Shown here: positions 52,402 to 63,230 of the stretch, piece by piece
Numbering within the stretch: position 1 is the stretch's first letter
Layout of the letters: each line of letters starts with the position of its first letter
Source: Nereocystis luetkeana
Lineage: Eukaryota > Sar > Phaeophyceae > Laminariales > Laminariaceae
Direction: 5' to 3'
Assembly (NCBI GenBank): GCA_031213475.1
Contig: JARUPZ010000035.1
Coordinates: forward strand, 2,331,453-2,395,452
DNA: 64,000 nucleotides
Translations under genes and position numbers: made by a program
The notes under the pieces: model-generated
What the model was told of the DNA's origin: nothing
Seen by the model: only the letters and a program-made list of their open reading frames with translations
Database searches by the model: none

Positions 52402-54413
52402 GAGTGCCCCCTACCGATGTGTTTCGTCTCGTATGGGGCTCGCTTTTCTCGCATTCGTCTGGACCCAGAGTGAGGTATCCGATCGATGGCATGTATGTGG
52501 TGGTATGGTCTTCAACGGCCGACTTTTGTACAGGTTCTGGAGTGCAGCTCGATATCAGATCTACAGATGAAAAATGCTTCACGAACCGTACGTACCCTAC
52601 ACTGCTTGCGCTGGTAGTTTTGGGTATAACCGGGTACATGTATAACCGAGTGTCGTCCGTGTTCCAGGAGGTTTTCAAACGGCCACCACACCTACCTGTT
52701 CTCCAAGATCGTAGCTCGTGGCAAGCAGTTTGGCCCCTCCTCGTGATGAATCGCGATGAACGACGCTTGCTATCGTGGCTGGGACGGTAGCTTGCTGCGG
52801 TGATTGCTTGATGCACTGCTGCCCCTGCGCTGGCGAGCACTCGGGCTGCGCTTTGAGTGAGTGATGATGTGATGATTCGGAAAAAAACACAAAATGACAT
52901 GATACGACACGAAACGCGGAGCAATAAGTACCTTTTCACGTTTGAGATATTGAAACCGAAACCCCCAACACCAACAACGAACAACCGACTACAGCCGACA
53001 ACGAAAAACGAACCAATCGTCGTCTAGTCGCGCGACAATCCACACCAATCGCCTGAACGTGGCCGTTCTGCGCTCTGCCACAAGGGATCGGGTCAGGCGC
53101 TTCGTTGTTTCTGGCAGCGAGGGGCGAGGAGCGTCTACTTAGTCCGCTTCGAGCTCACAGGTCCGTCGGAATAATATCGACGGATCCGGGTGATTCGTCG
53201 TATCCCACGTTTTGACGTATATATATGACGTACTGACTGCGTTACTCCGTACGGCGAGCACTTAATTACTGTAGTATGCTCGCTCGTACAGCATTGTTGT
53301 TGTTGCTGATGTTGCTGTTGCTGTTGGTGGTGGTGATCCGACTCAGTGCCTCTGGATGCACTCCCAACGAAGGAACTACTACTGCACAAATACATGCTGT
53401 TATAAGTCAACAGAATGGTACGTACTCGTACGATTACGAGTATATCAAGAAGATTTTTGTTGAGTTTACGTACGCCGACGAAACTTTTATATCCTCTACC
53501 GACTGGCGTATAGAAAATTGCAAGTATGCACCATGCACAACGAAGCAGCATGCATTATACGAGGTATTACCCAGGCGGATCACCGACTTATGAGCATGTA
53601 TCTCATGAGGGATATACAGCAGTACCTGAGGAAAGCAGTATCAGAATAGTCTACGAGTACGTATAGGACAGCAGTACTCGAAGTTGTACAAGGACATTCG
53701 AACACAGTACGAGATACTGCTGTCGTAACCCTTCTGAGCCCAAAAGCGACAAAACCATGTCGATTCCACAACATGGCAGCAGAATCGGCGGCGCAGGCGG
53801 CGAGCAAAACCCGAGGCCGCTGGATACGGGGATGTTACCTTATTGCATTGTATTTAATACTCGTGTGCCGACTTTACGCAGTATGTACCGCAAGTACACT
53901 GAGGGAAGCTCAACAACACACACTACGTACGTACAGCAGTAGCAGCATGCTATTTCTCATTCTACTGAAGAACGGTGACCCTACGAACGGACCGACGGTT
54001 GATGAACCAAAGTTTGTATCAATTGTTTGGTCATTGCACTACAGTACGTACTGCTGTATGTACCACCGTATGTACTCTGTACCGGCTCCACGAATAAACA
54101 TGTGTTACCATCTTTGACCTGCAATGTACAAACAAATATCCGACTCTAATTTCGAGTAACTTACCATATAATGCCGCGCTGTGCCACCCGAAAACACGCA
54201 CAAGCACGTAAACCAAAAGTACGCCCGCAGTGGTTTTCTTCGTACAGCAGCATTAATGTATTTACTACAGTAGGAGGGTGACGTCATCGCACCGCACACA
54301 CCCACCCCCTTCGCCAAGACACGGTACGGCAGAGCCCAATCTACCCCGACTTAAGGGCCCCCTTTGGACAAAGTGTAGGAGCATTGCAGTCTGAAAAAAA
54401 TACAAAACTACGT

Positions 54414-55000
54414 AATGTTTCTATATTTCAGTTGCAATACTATTTCTGGTATAAATTCGACCTTTCACGACTCCCCACCGAAAACGGCTTTTCTCCAGTT
54501 CTCATGCTCAGAGCACCTCCCTCTCGGCAGTTTTAGAGAGCGTAGGTCATACGCTAATATTTATGTGTCAGACGCCGAAAAGTGTCTCTCACTGAAAATC
54601 AACTCCTCACACGTCTACCACCCACAGACGAAGTTGAAAAATGGATGAGTCTCAGGCTGTGCTGGTACTGTTTTAACTCAGATCTTCGACATCAACGCCG
54701 AGAACTAGTAGGCGAACCTATCCGGGTCTCAATTTTGACCGCCCGCAGCGTCCTACGCGGTCACAGCGGAGTAAAAACACCAAACAGAGCTCCGGTATGA
54801 TCTTTATTCCTGCTGCTGAGCAAGCTCGTTTCGTGATGCAAACACAGCAATGCCTGCACTCCCTTTCAGATCGAAGGGCACCGACACCTCCTAAAGATCA
54901 TGACGAACGAGCTATACGTTGGTCGGGAGATGGTCTAAGCATTATAACTAGAGCTGTGTCGTGTTCAGTAGGGAGTCATGATATCGCAGTATTTTTTCTT
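54414..55000. repeat. Third, diverged copy of the 5'-flank block
   Basis: TTTCAGTTGCAATACTATTT, CGAAAACGGCTTTTCTCCAG and GATGCAAACACAGCAATGCC parallel 50731-51300 and 62329-62930. It shows that part of the unit exists in at least three copies. Confidence 0.65.
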
Positions 55001-55009
55001 TTTATTATT

Positions 55010-55330
55010 TTCATCATCACTTTTGGTTTCCAACCAAACTCGTGGGAGGTTTTTTACCCTCAACGAGCTTCTGGACAAGCCGTGGTCACAGATGTCTACC
55101 CTTCTCCCCCCCGGTGCGTGCCGTTATTTTTTGTCGCCCATGGGGTTCAGCATTCCCACTGCTCGTCGATCTTCATCGAATGTAGCTAACTCACGCTCTC
55201 GCGCTTTCCGCCAATCAATTTGTTTATGCAAGAAAAAGCCCATAAGAGCATGCACTCGGTGAGACTTGAACCCACGAAATTGATTTCGATAGGCACGCGG
55301 ACCACCTACCAAACCACGGGGACGCCAGCT
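55010..55330 (-). repeat. tRNA-derived SINE-like repeat, copy e2
   Basis: Same layout as 1339-1657: head with TTGGTAGGTGG and GGTTCAAGTCTCACC, body with ACCACGGCTTGTCCAGAAGC. It lies at the edge of the 1.05-kb insertion in unit B. Confidence 0.65.
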
Positions 55331-55972
55331 TTGTACCAGAAAAAGTATTGCTGCTGTGAAAAAGACGAAAAATGTTTTGTTTTCAAGACTCAAGTACTCT
55401 TTAGTTGTGTTGACCGAAGTCCCCCTTAGGGGATTGACATACCAACCACCCTGGGATGCCACAACTCCACACGCTCCTACTTTCTTCTTCGCTATTGGCA
55501 GACTGGCCCCTACAATAGGTCGTATAGACCCCCTGTACAGAGCCTACATTGGAACGCAGTATACGGCAGCATACTTCGTATACTGCAGCCGCATGATGCC
55601 ATCATGTCGCACATCCTCCACCCCTGTGCGTACACGATCGCTGAGCTGGTCGTTACCAGAGCTATTAGCAGAGCCTATCCAGTGTTGGTATGCTACAGCA
55701 GGAACAGCAGCATCTTAGAAGCGACTAGCCAATCACATCAAGAGGAACCCCCCCAACGGACAAACCACAATAGCACCCCACCCCAACCCCAACCCCACCC
55801 CGTCCCTCCTCCGCCCTAAGCCTGGGTGGCAGCGGCGGCCGCGGAGGTGACGGAGAGTTTACAATGTTTGAGTAGGAACGCCGCACCAGGGAGGGCGGAC
55901 GATCTATGCCCGCAAGACAAAGCGAGCGAGCTAACGAACGGGCATGCAGACAGATGAACCACATCACATCGA

Positions 55973-56827
55973 TTACTCTGGCGGCCTAGAGGGATCGACG
56001 CCGGGAAAAACCCAGGCGGCGAGCAGCGGCCCGTCGCACTCCCCGTAGATGTTTGCCCACTCCCCCACCTCCATCTTGGTCAGGCCTTCTCCCCCGCTCG
56101 CGTCGACACAGCCGCCACCGCCACCGCCAACACCACCGCTGCGGCCTCGGCAATGCAACGGAACTTCGTCGAACAGGTGCGCCAAGACATCCGTCCGGTT
56201 GTGGTCCCCTGGGTTGTTGCTGATATCCCCACCCCTGTCGCCGCCGCCGCTGTGGAAGGGTGCACGCGTCCTGCGGGAGGGGTGTGGCGTACGCCTGCCG
56301 GTGCGTTGCGCAGGGCCGCCGCCACCACCGCCACCGTCGCCGTCGCTGCCACTACGGGTGGTGGCGGTCACGCTCTTCCCACTTGCACTGCTTGAAGCGC
56401 GTGCAGACAGCATGGCGCTCGCTCGCTCTGGCGGACCAGCGACTTGCGCCTTTCCCGCAGATCCCGCGAATGAGTGGCAGCAAGAAGGGGAGGATGAAGG
56501 GGGCATGGAGGAAAGGGAGGAGAGGGGGGAAGAGGCCGTGCGTGCTACCTCTTGGCCTGGGCGGGGTGAGGGCGTGGACGCAACGCTGCCGTCGTTCTTG
56601 GAGGGGCGACCGCCGTCGCCGTCGCCGTCGCCGTCGCCGCCGCCGCCACCTGGAGTCGGGCCACATTTGGAGACAGGCATGGGACACTTGGAATCGGGCT
56701 TCCATTCGAATCTCGGGTCTTGGGCGGTGGCGGTGAGCACACCGGAGATGACGCCTGAGCACGCGTCGGAGCTGGAAGAGAAGGCCACCACGAACTGGGT
56801 GCCGGCCGGGTGGCCGCAGGCAATCAC
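55973..56827 (-). CDS. Copy B exon 4 (long C-terminal half)
   Basis: Acceptor GCAG, stop TAA at 55973-55975. VIACGHPAGTQFVVAF start, Pro/Gly/Asp and Ser repeats, DVLAHLFDEVPLHCRG block, LTKMEVGEWANIYGECDG end. Confidence 0.75.
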   Translation of the reverse strand: MIACGHPAGTQFVVAFSSSSDACSGVISGVLTATAQDPRFEWKPDSKCPMPVSKCGPTPGGGGGDGDGDGDGGRPSKNDGSVASTPSPRPGQEVARTASSPLSSLSSMPPSSSPSCCHSFAGSAGKAQVAGPPERASAMLSARASSSASGKSVTATTRSGSDGDGGGGGGGPAQRTGRRTPHPSRRTRAPFHSGGGDRGGDISNNPGDHNRTDVLAHLFDEVPLHCRGRSGGVGGGGGGCVDASGGEGLTKMEVGEWANIYGECDGPLLAAWVFPGVDPSRPPE

Positions 56828-59800
56828 CTGCGTGGGGGTGCGGAGGGCAGGGCCGGGAAAGACGGGCACACGTGGCACACAGACCAGATATTCTATACTT
56901 AGAGCAGAGTTATGATCCATAGTCACGTTCAATCTCGTTTTCAGGTTGGTTCGGTTGCCATTCCTCAATGTATTGCGCACGTTTCGAACGCTGTGGTGTG
57001 CCCTGATTCGGGTGGTGGTGTTTTCAATACCGTTCTGTAAGTACGGTATGTCCCGCGATTTAATCGCGATAAACTCGGTAACTACAAGTCGAGATCGCGA
57101 AGTTGTATCCCGTAATCATGGTGTAAAGCGTATCGTGATCGGATGCAGATCGCGATTAATTTGAGATACATACGTATACGTTTACGATTATCGCAAAAAG
57201 GCTGGGAGATCGTATCTACTAAACCACTCAACGAGCAGCCGTTACCGATTCAAGTTTGCACTTTCGACAGGTGCCAGGAAAACGTTTTGGAAACTTATCG
57301 ACTGCTGGGGTTTCTTGCGCACCGTTTCATGATCGCCGTATGTATGAGATACGCGATGTCGTGTATATTTCGTTGGCGATTAATCGCGATGTGTACCACA
57401 GAACCACCATCATGTCGCACCTCTATGTATCGTATCGCACTTTGTTTGGGTGATTCACAACAACACTGCCGGACCGACGAACATTCGCATTTCGTTCGCC
57501 TTGTCATGTATACGGTATGGCAGTACCTGAATATCTGGCGTTTTTCAAGACATCTATACGTAGTGGTTAGGGGGCACGAGTGTAGGGGGTGGGATTCGGG
57601 GTCGGGCGAAGGTTACACTGACGGCAGAAGCGAGTCGCTAATTTACGATCGCCTAGAAGGTAGGGGCTCCTTTACATCTGGCCGGAGGTCTGAACCCGGA
57701 GATTCTCTCGTTTGTTGTTCGTGCCCCTTGTTTCGGGTTTCCAATCGTATGGAAGTGCTTTTTTCCCGAGGGGTGAAGTATTATCCTCCTCCTTCGGGGG
57801 GTTTGTTTTGTATCCGCGGGTTTTAGTTTCCACTACGTCCCGTAAAGAGCGTTGAGTTCGCACAGGAGTGGGTGTAATTGTTTTTCAGCGCTCGATTTTT
57901 CCAGAATGGGAAGATTGCCAATAATACCGAACAAGAAAGGCGTTTGTTTAGGAAATGATCTGGTCTAGAGCCTTTCCCCGAAAATGTAATGATCGACTTT
58001 TAGCACCCTTACCATTGTCAAGAAAACGAGCGCTGAAAATACCATCTCACCCCTGTGCGAACTCGACGCTCTGAACGGTACGTAGGGTGCTTGAGGCCGA
58101 AAAAAGCTCCGGTGTTTTTCTTTTCCCGTCTGTACCTTCCGCCAGCGAGAGTTGCCAGCGAGAGCTACCCTACCTTACGAATTGAAAAACTGTCCATGAC
58201 GGTACGAAGTTTAGTAAGATAGACGCATTATTTCACGTGCTTGTTTTTCGTTTTGCCTTTCCGCCCGGACCATTGCGTTCATGGCAGGTATGTACCGCGA
58301 GAGGGTTTATCGTAAATGCCCCCTAAATACTGTTCGGTTCTTCCTATCATCATACCCGTTGGATGCTTGGCTAAAGATCGCCGTACCAGCACGGGTCTCG
58401 TTCTGTTGCCCGCCTCGAACTCTTGAATGGCAACAGTCAGCAGCATTAGAGCTCTTCTACAATAATCTATACCTGGTACATGGTATGAAAATATGTGCAA
58501 CCTGATATGTTCAATTTTGCGGCGCTCTTATCGTCTTCCACAGGTACGCACGGCAAAATGGTGACACGTGTTCAATGTTATGCCGCCTGCCCCGTGCCTA
58601 TATATATGAACGGCTCTCATTTGGGGTAAACGTGTAATCAGGATCGATCCGCATCGTTCGTATCCCTTCACCCGGCGAAAACATGTGCTACGTACCTCGT
58701 GCAGGTCAAAAGAGACCAGGGATGGGTATATCCGCCCTGAAATGTCTACATGGTGAAATGGAATCGGGACCCGATCTCTCCGATGCCAATATATCATGAT
58801 CACTATCATCAGTAGGACCAGCGTATACGTACAAGGTATTGGTACCTACTGCAGTATTCGCGCGTATCGAAAACATTTCCAAAATGCTACGTGAATACTT
58901 GGAGAAACACATACACATCATACAACTCGAGAAATGAAGCAGAAACAAACTACCAGTTACTTTACCTCCTTCATTAGACGGCTCATCCCCAGCCCCGTCG
59001 TGATTGGCCGAACCATATCATCTGTCTCGGGCCCGACGAACTTCACCCCACGGCCCCTCAGCTCGCGCACCGCCCGCTCCCCCCTCAGCCAGCGCAGCAG
59101 CCGCGACATGGTCTGGATGTCGACGCGCCCTGACCCGACGCTTCTGAGCAGCCTTGCCTCCTCCGACGGCCCCGACACAAACCCGGGCGCGCAGAGCACC
59201 TCCGACACGACGGCGAGCACTCCGGCCTTGTCGAGCTCCGGGCAAAACATGCACCCCAGCGGGTGTTTGAAGTATCCTCCAATGGGCGCTTTGGCTGTCA
59301 CAGCCGCCGCCGCCGCAGCAGCAGCAGGAAGGTCCACCGGAATCGCGAATCCGAGTGCAGCTATCGGAGGGAAGGGGCTCAGTGGAGGCCACGGGGCCGC
59401 AGGCGTTTCCAGCGGAGCCAGCACGGCCAGCTGGGAGGCAGGCGGTAGTACGACGTTGGGATCGGCCATCTGCGGCCATTGCGCTACGGGAACCGCCGGA
59501 GCAGGGAGCAGCGGTAGCGGTGCTGCAGTAGTAGCGGTAGTGGTGTGGTTGTAGTAGTAGTGGTAGTCGTAGCGGTAGCCGTAGCGGTAGCGGTAGCGGA
59601 GGGGCGGGGGAGGCGGAGGGGGCGTACTCATTTGTTGCTTGTCTTAGTCATTTGACCATTGATCACGCCTTCCTTTCGAGACGGAGCACCGTTCCTACTC
59701 CTGACAGAGACACCTCCAAAAGTTGGGCGCTCACTACATTGTGTCCATATAGGGGGGGAGGGGGGTAAGCAATTTACTGTAGTCTGGTTTCACGGACAAA

Positions 59801-61832
59801 CGAAGGCGATGGCAGACAGACGGACAGACATACAAACAAAAACGCAAACCTAAAATATTGACAAACCAGACAGAAGCAGCGACGTACAGATAGATTATAG
59901 ACAGACAGACATATACCACTCTGTCCCAATATATAGGGTCATTTGAACATTCAGGTTAACGTCTCGGCAAAAAAAGAACAATCGGAATTTAGTTTTGTTT
60001 ACTGTGCTTACCTTGAGCCAGCGCTCTAGATCAACGCAAAAAAGTTTCAGAATGACATTTTAATAACCTCCATATAGCATGTCTAAGCAAGGCACTCGGA
60101 GCTAGCTAGCCTCACGTTTGCTCGCTATCAAAGTCCTTCCTTTGTTTTTTTGTTGTAGTCTTTACTGTTTCTCCCCGATCCGAACAGCTAATACAAAAAA
60201 GTCGATAAAAAAAACTGCGACCACCAACGGTGTTTTATGGTTTTCAGGTTTTCATCGGTAAAGGGAGGTCTTGGAAGCCCAGTGATTTTTCAGAGCGCGT
60301 TCAACGCCTATGGTGTTCAGTCGATGGTGATGCCTCAATTGGATATGAGGAAATAACTTTTTTCTCCAAGTTCGGAAATTGGAATTAAACGGAACTCGAA
60401 TGAAAACCCGGGTATTTCATATTTGTTTTCCTTGCACAACCTACTGTAAATAGTAAGAATGTCCCACTTACGCGAAACGAACAAAATAAAAGGACTCTAA
60501 GGACGTGATCTGGGTGGCATCAAGCAGAGCAAGAAATGACCCCTATTTCGTAGGACGAATCCCTACGGTCCCTACAACAAGGGCCAGAGTGGTGTATAGA
60601 CAGACGGACAGACAGACAGGCAGATAGACAGACAGACAGACAGACAGATGGACAGAAAGAAGGTTTAACTCACCACCCAGAGAACTGCGCGCCTTCCGCA
60701 ACCCTCGCACCGTCCAACAAAAGTACGTGATGGTGATGCCGAGGCCGAACCACCAAACGAAAGGATGGAAGAACAATGCAGTTAGCGGCTCCGGTTCGAC
60801 GGGAGCGGCGACGGGCAGGGTTTGCGGTTTTCGGCCCCAGGTGAACACTGGGCACCGCGCTGCGTCCGTCCGGCTGCCCCGTGTTTGTTGAGCGTCGTTG
60901 TTAGTGGAAGGTTTTGTGGTGTTTTAGTGGGAGTACGGAGACACGGAATCGAGAGAAAGGGATAGTGAGTGAGGAAGGCAGGGATAGACGGACAGAGACA
61001 GACGGAGACAGAGAGAGACAGAGAGAGACATCGATAGACAGTATTGAGAGGCAGAGGGAGCGGATTTAGACCGGAGAACGGTATCATTGAGATAAAACGA
61101 GGCCGGCTGGAAAGGAAATAGTTTATGTGGCGCGCGATACACTCCCATCATACCAATGCCCCCTGTAAACTCATACCGCCGCCTCACTCGCCCCTCCCCT
61201 CGCCCTTATCTCCCCAGGAGACTAAAAAACGCCCTAGCTGTTGTAAATTGGGGCACGATATATGGAGTTAATACGCTGTATGTTTCCCCTTGCTCCATCG
61301 GCGTCGAGGTTGACCGACGTGGTACGTACGTACGTACGTACGTACGTACGTACGTACGTATGTACCAGGTATGTATTATAACCGTTCTGGCGTACGCTTG
61401 ATACGTTCGACGCGAATTTGCTGTGGCAACACCAACACTAACACCAAAACAGTGAAGCTTAAACAAAATTGACCGAATAACTAATACATAGGCAACTCTT
61501 ACGCAAATACTGTACCTACGACTACAATGGCCGCGTGTACATATCGAAGAACAGAGAGCACAAAAACAGCCGTCCTCTGAAATAGGGCATGGGGGGGGAG
61601 GAGATGCAGCTAACGCATTTGACCTGTGCCATTGATTGTTTGTGTGTCGTTTTCACTTCACGCTAACGTACCAGAAGTCGGGAGTCTTGTGCAACTCATC
61701 GACGGGTATCATGTTAACGCAGCACTGCCTCTGCATGGGATCCAGGTCTCTGATTTCCGCCATCTTCTCGGAAGCGGCCGTTACGAGGCATTTTAGCCCG
61801 CCCGCGACCCTTGTCTGCAACCACGCCTTCAT
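55973..61832 (-). CDS. Unknown membrane protein, tandem copy B (four exons)
   Basis: Paralogue of the 44392-50076 gene. Exons 61832-61672, 60873-60674, 59294-58966 and 56827-55973 join in the same phases to about 514 residues. Exons 1-3 have exactly the same lengths as in A. Exon 1 carries several amino-acid-changing differences (for example SVDELHRI to PVDELHKT), while exon 3 is almost invariant. Exon 4 is 72 codons longer in total, with an extra block of about 90 residues (Pro/Gly/Asp repeats, then Ser-rich) after PVSK. The family and function are unknown. Confidence 0.75.
56985..57460. other. ~470-bp insertion specific to unit B
   Basis: Unit A is continuous from the CATGCATCC region (about 45165) to AACACTGCCGG. 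Unit B has extra DNA between these points, with several ATCGCGAT/TAATCGCGAT motifs in both orientations (57060, 57150, 57380). It may be an unknown mobile element. Confidence 0.5.
57846..58073. mobile_element. Family f MITE (f4)
   Basis: AGAGCGTTGAGTTCGCACAG at the left and CTGTGCGAACTCGACGCTCT at the right form almost perfect TIRs. It contains CAGCGCTCGATTTTTCCAGA and AACGAGCGCTGAAA. Confidence 0.75.
58966..59294 (-). CDS. Copy B exon 3 (conserved core)
   Basis: 329 nt with the same acceptor (GTGACAG) and donor (GTAAAG). One change is silent and one replaces Ala with Val in RGERAVREL. Confidence 0.82.
59628..59745 (-). repeat. LINE-like 3' end fragment (unit B)
   Basis: GTACTCATTTGTTGCTTG, TTTCGAGACGGAGCACCGTT and GTTGGGCGCTCACTACATT. 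Orthologous position to 47885-48010, so the insertion predates the duplication. Confidence 0.65.
60598..60655 (+). repeat. (CAGA)n microsatellite in intron 2 of copy B
   Basis: Interrupted GACA units (GACGGACAGACAGACAGGCA), shorter than in copy A. Confidence 0.9.
60674..60873 (-). CDS. Copy B exon 2 (membrane span)
   Basis: 200 nt, acceptor GGGCAG, donor GTGAGT. It encodes LFFHPFVWWFGLGITITYF; W/F-rich span retained. Confidence 0.78.
61320..61362 (+). repeat. (TACG)n array
   Basis: About ten TACG units. Copy A has only three at 49590-49600, so the array has expanded since duplication. Confidence 0.9.
61672..61832 (-). CDS. Copy B exon 1
   Basis: MKAWLQTRVAGGLKCLVTAA to HKTPDF; donor GTACGT as in A. 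An upstream in-frame ATG at 62000 mirrors that of copy A. All four base differences between copies in that extension change the amino acid, which argues against its being translated. Confidence 0.65.
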
Positions 61833-63137
61833 CGCCCTTGAAATCAGTAAGGCCGAAGGTTTCCTGTGGCCAGGAGGTGACGGTCGAGTGGGCGACGGTG
61901 ACAGGGAGGTGGGTGGGGAGCAGCAAAGCGGTAAGCGGGGGTCGCTATCGCGCTGTAACATGATGATGAACCACACGGCACAAGGTGGGAAAGGGAACAT
62001 TTTCAAATTGATAACACTCGCACGCTGTTCGAAGCCGAGCCCCTTCCTTCCTTTCGAGAGGTTTCGAGGAATGCGTACATCACGGATCACGCACAATAAG
62101 CCTTGGCGGTACCAGATGGTGGGGGGGGGGGTCCAGGGGGCGGTGGGCAACAACATGTAAAACGAAGGTAAGGAAACTATTAGTCGGTGTTGACGTTTAT
62201 GTACCCCAAGCAAGTTTCCCGACGAGCGAGCGACGGGATGACCCCCCCCCGCCGCCGCCGCCGCTAGCGTGATTGCCCCTTCGGTCAGGAACAATAAAGT
62301 GCGGGGACGTATTATTTTCGTTTTTATTTACAGCTGCAATACCACTTCTGGTATAATTACGGCCATGACTACCTACCGGAAACGACAGTTGTCCAGTTCC
62401 AAGGCTTGAAGTATCGCCTTCATGACAAATTTGGAGACCATAGATCTTGAGGCGGTCGTTTTTTATCAGCTGTCGGATCGGCATGATGCCATTTTCGAAA
62501 ACAACCTCTCATGCCTCTCCTACCCTTAGCCAAAAAGGAAAAATAGTCGTTTCTCACTCTGCGGACGCTATTTCAAGATATATTTCGACGACTAGGCTGG
62601 ACACTACAGCAGTAGTAGTGGAACCGTCCTAGGCCTCTATTTACTTGGGCCGTTGCTAGCGTCGTACATACGCGAACACAGCACTGTGTAGATACTAGGC
62701 ATCAGACAGGAGCTCCGGAAATATTGAATTTGCTACTGCTAAGCGATCTCGTTCCATGAAGCAAACAGAGCAATGGAAGGGTGCCATCCCTTGTAGATAC
62801 AAGGTCTGGAACACCTTCTATTTGTAGAGACTATCACGAGTAGCGTACGCGTTGCTCGGTCGACAGTCGGATGCTTACTGCCGTAGTTATGGAACTATGC
62901 TGTGTTCGGTACGGAGGCACGATATGTGTCATTATCATACCATGAATAGTACTGCAGCTGCAAATAAAAACGGACTGACGTATCGTTTTGGTGACAGCAT
63001 GTTTTTCCTTTTTTTTCTTGATTGAAGGGACCTGTTTTAACAGGCCTTCTGTACGGGACTGGGACATCGTCGTGCGCTCGACGGCCTCACTCAGCATTCA
63101 GGGAAAGGCAGACCGATACCGGCAGCGTGCTACGGTG

Positions 63138-63230
63138 TTATCAGTCGAGTACTGCAATGTATTGTACTGTAGATAAAAATATACAATCGACTACTGTGCT
63201 GTGTTGTACAGTAGATAAAAGTGTATCAGA
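63138..63230 (+). repeat. 45-bp tandem duplication in unit B
   Basis: CGAGTACTGCAATGTATTGT plus ACTGTAGATAAAAATATAC is followed by a diverged repeat (CGACTACTGTGCTGTGTTGT, ACAGTAGATAAAAGTGTAT). Unit A has a single copy at about 51555. Confidence 0.7.

Larger units (their letters stand above)
43600..52420. repeat. Segmental duplication, unit A
   Basis: Paired with unit B (about 54190-64000, right edge beyond the window). Landmarks: GACGTCATCGCA(C) at 43727/54280, stop codons at 44392/55973, exon 3 at 47126/58966 and exon 2 at 48948/60674. The AAC-rich end is at about 52346/63950. The offset grows from about 10.55 kb to 11.6-11.8 kb because unit B has about 1.05 kb inserted near 54370-55430. 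Confidence 0.85.
50077..55972. other. Spacer between the two unknown gene copies
   Basis: It contains the 5' flank of copy A, repeated paralogous blocks (TTTACAG(T/C)TGCAATAC at 50731, 54429 and, in B, 62329), AAC microsatellites, a SINE copy (55010-55325) and the left edge of unit B. A 105-codon open frame at 53276-53593 begins with a Leu-rich hydrophobic segment from a TTG repeat. It is not supported as a gene. Confidence 0.6.

Noticed and set aside
52229..52984. 251-codon minus-strand frame
   Set aside because: Includes a poly-Leu/Val run from an AAC repeat. The matching region of unit B does not keep the frame, so no coding constraint is visible.
53276..53593. Possible secreted protein with Leu-rich start
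   Set aside because: The hydrophobic start comes from a TTG/CTG repeat, and the rest contains TACGTA-type intergenic motifs. No domain.
56049..56915. 288-codon plus-strand frame
   Set aside because: Antisense shadow of copy B exon 4, rich in Pro because the real strand encodes Gly.
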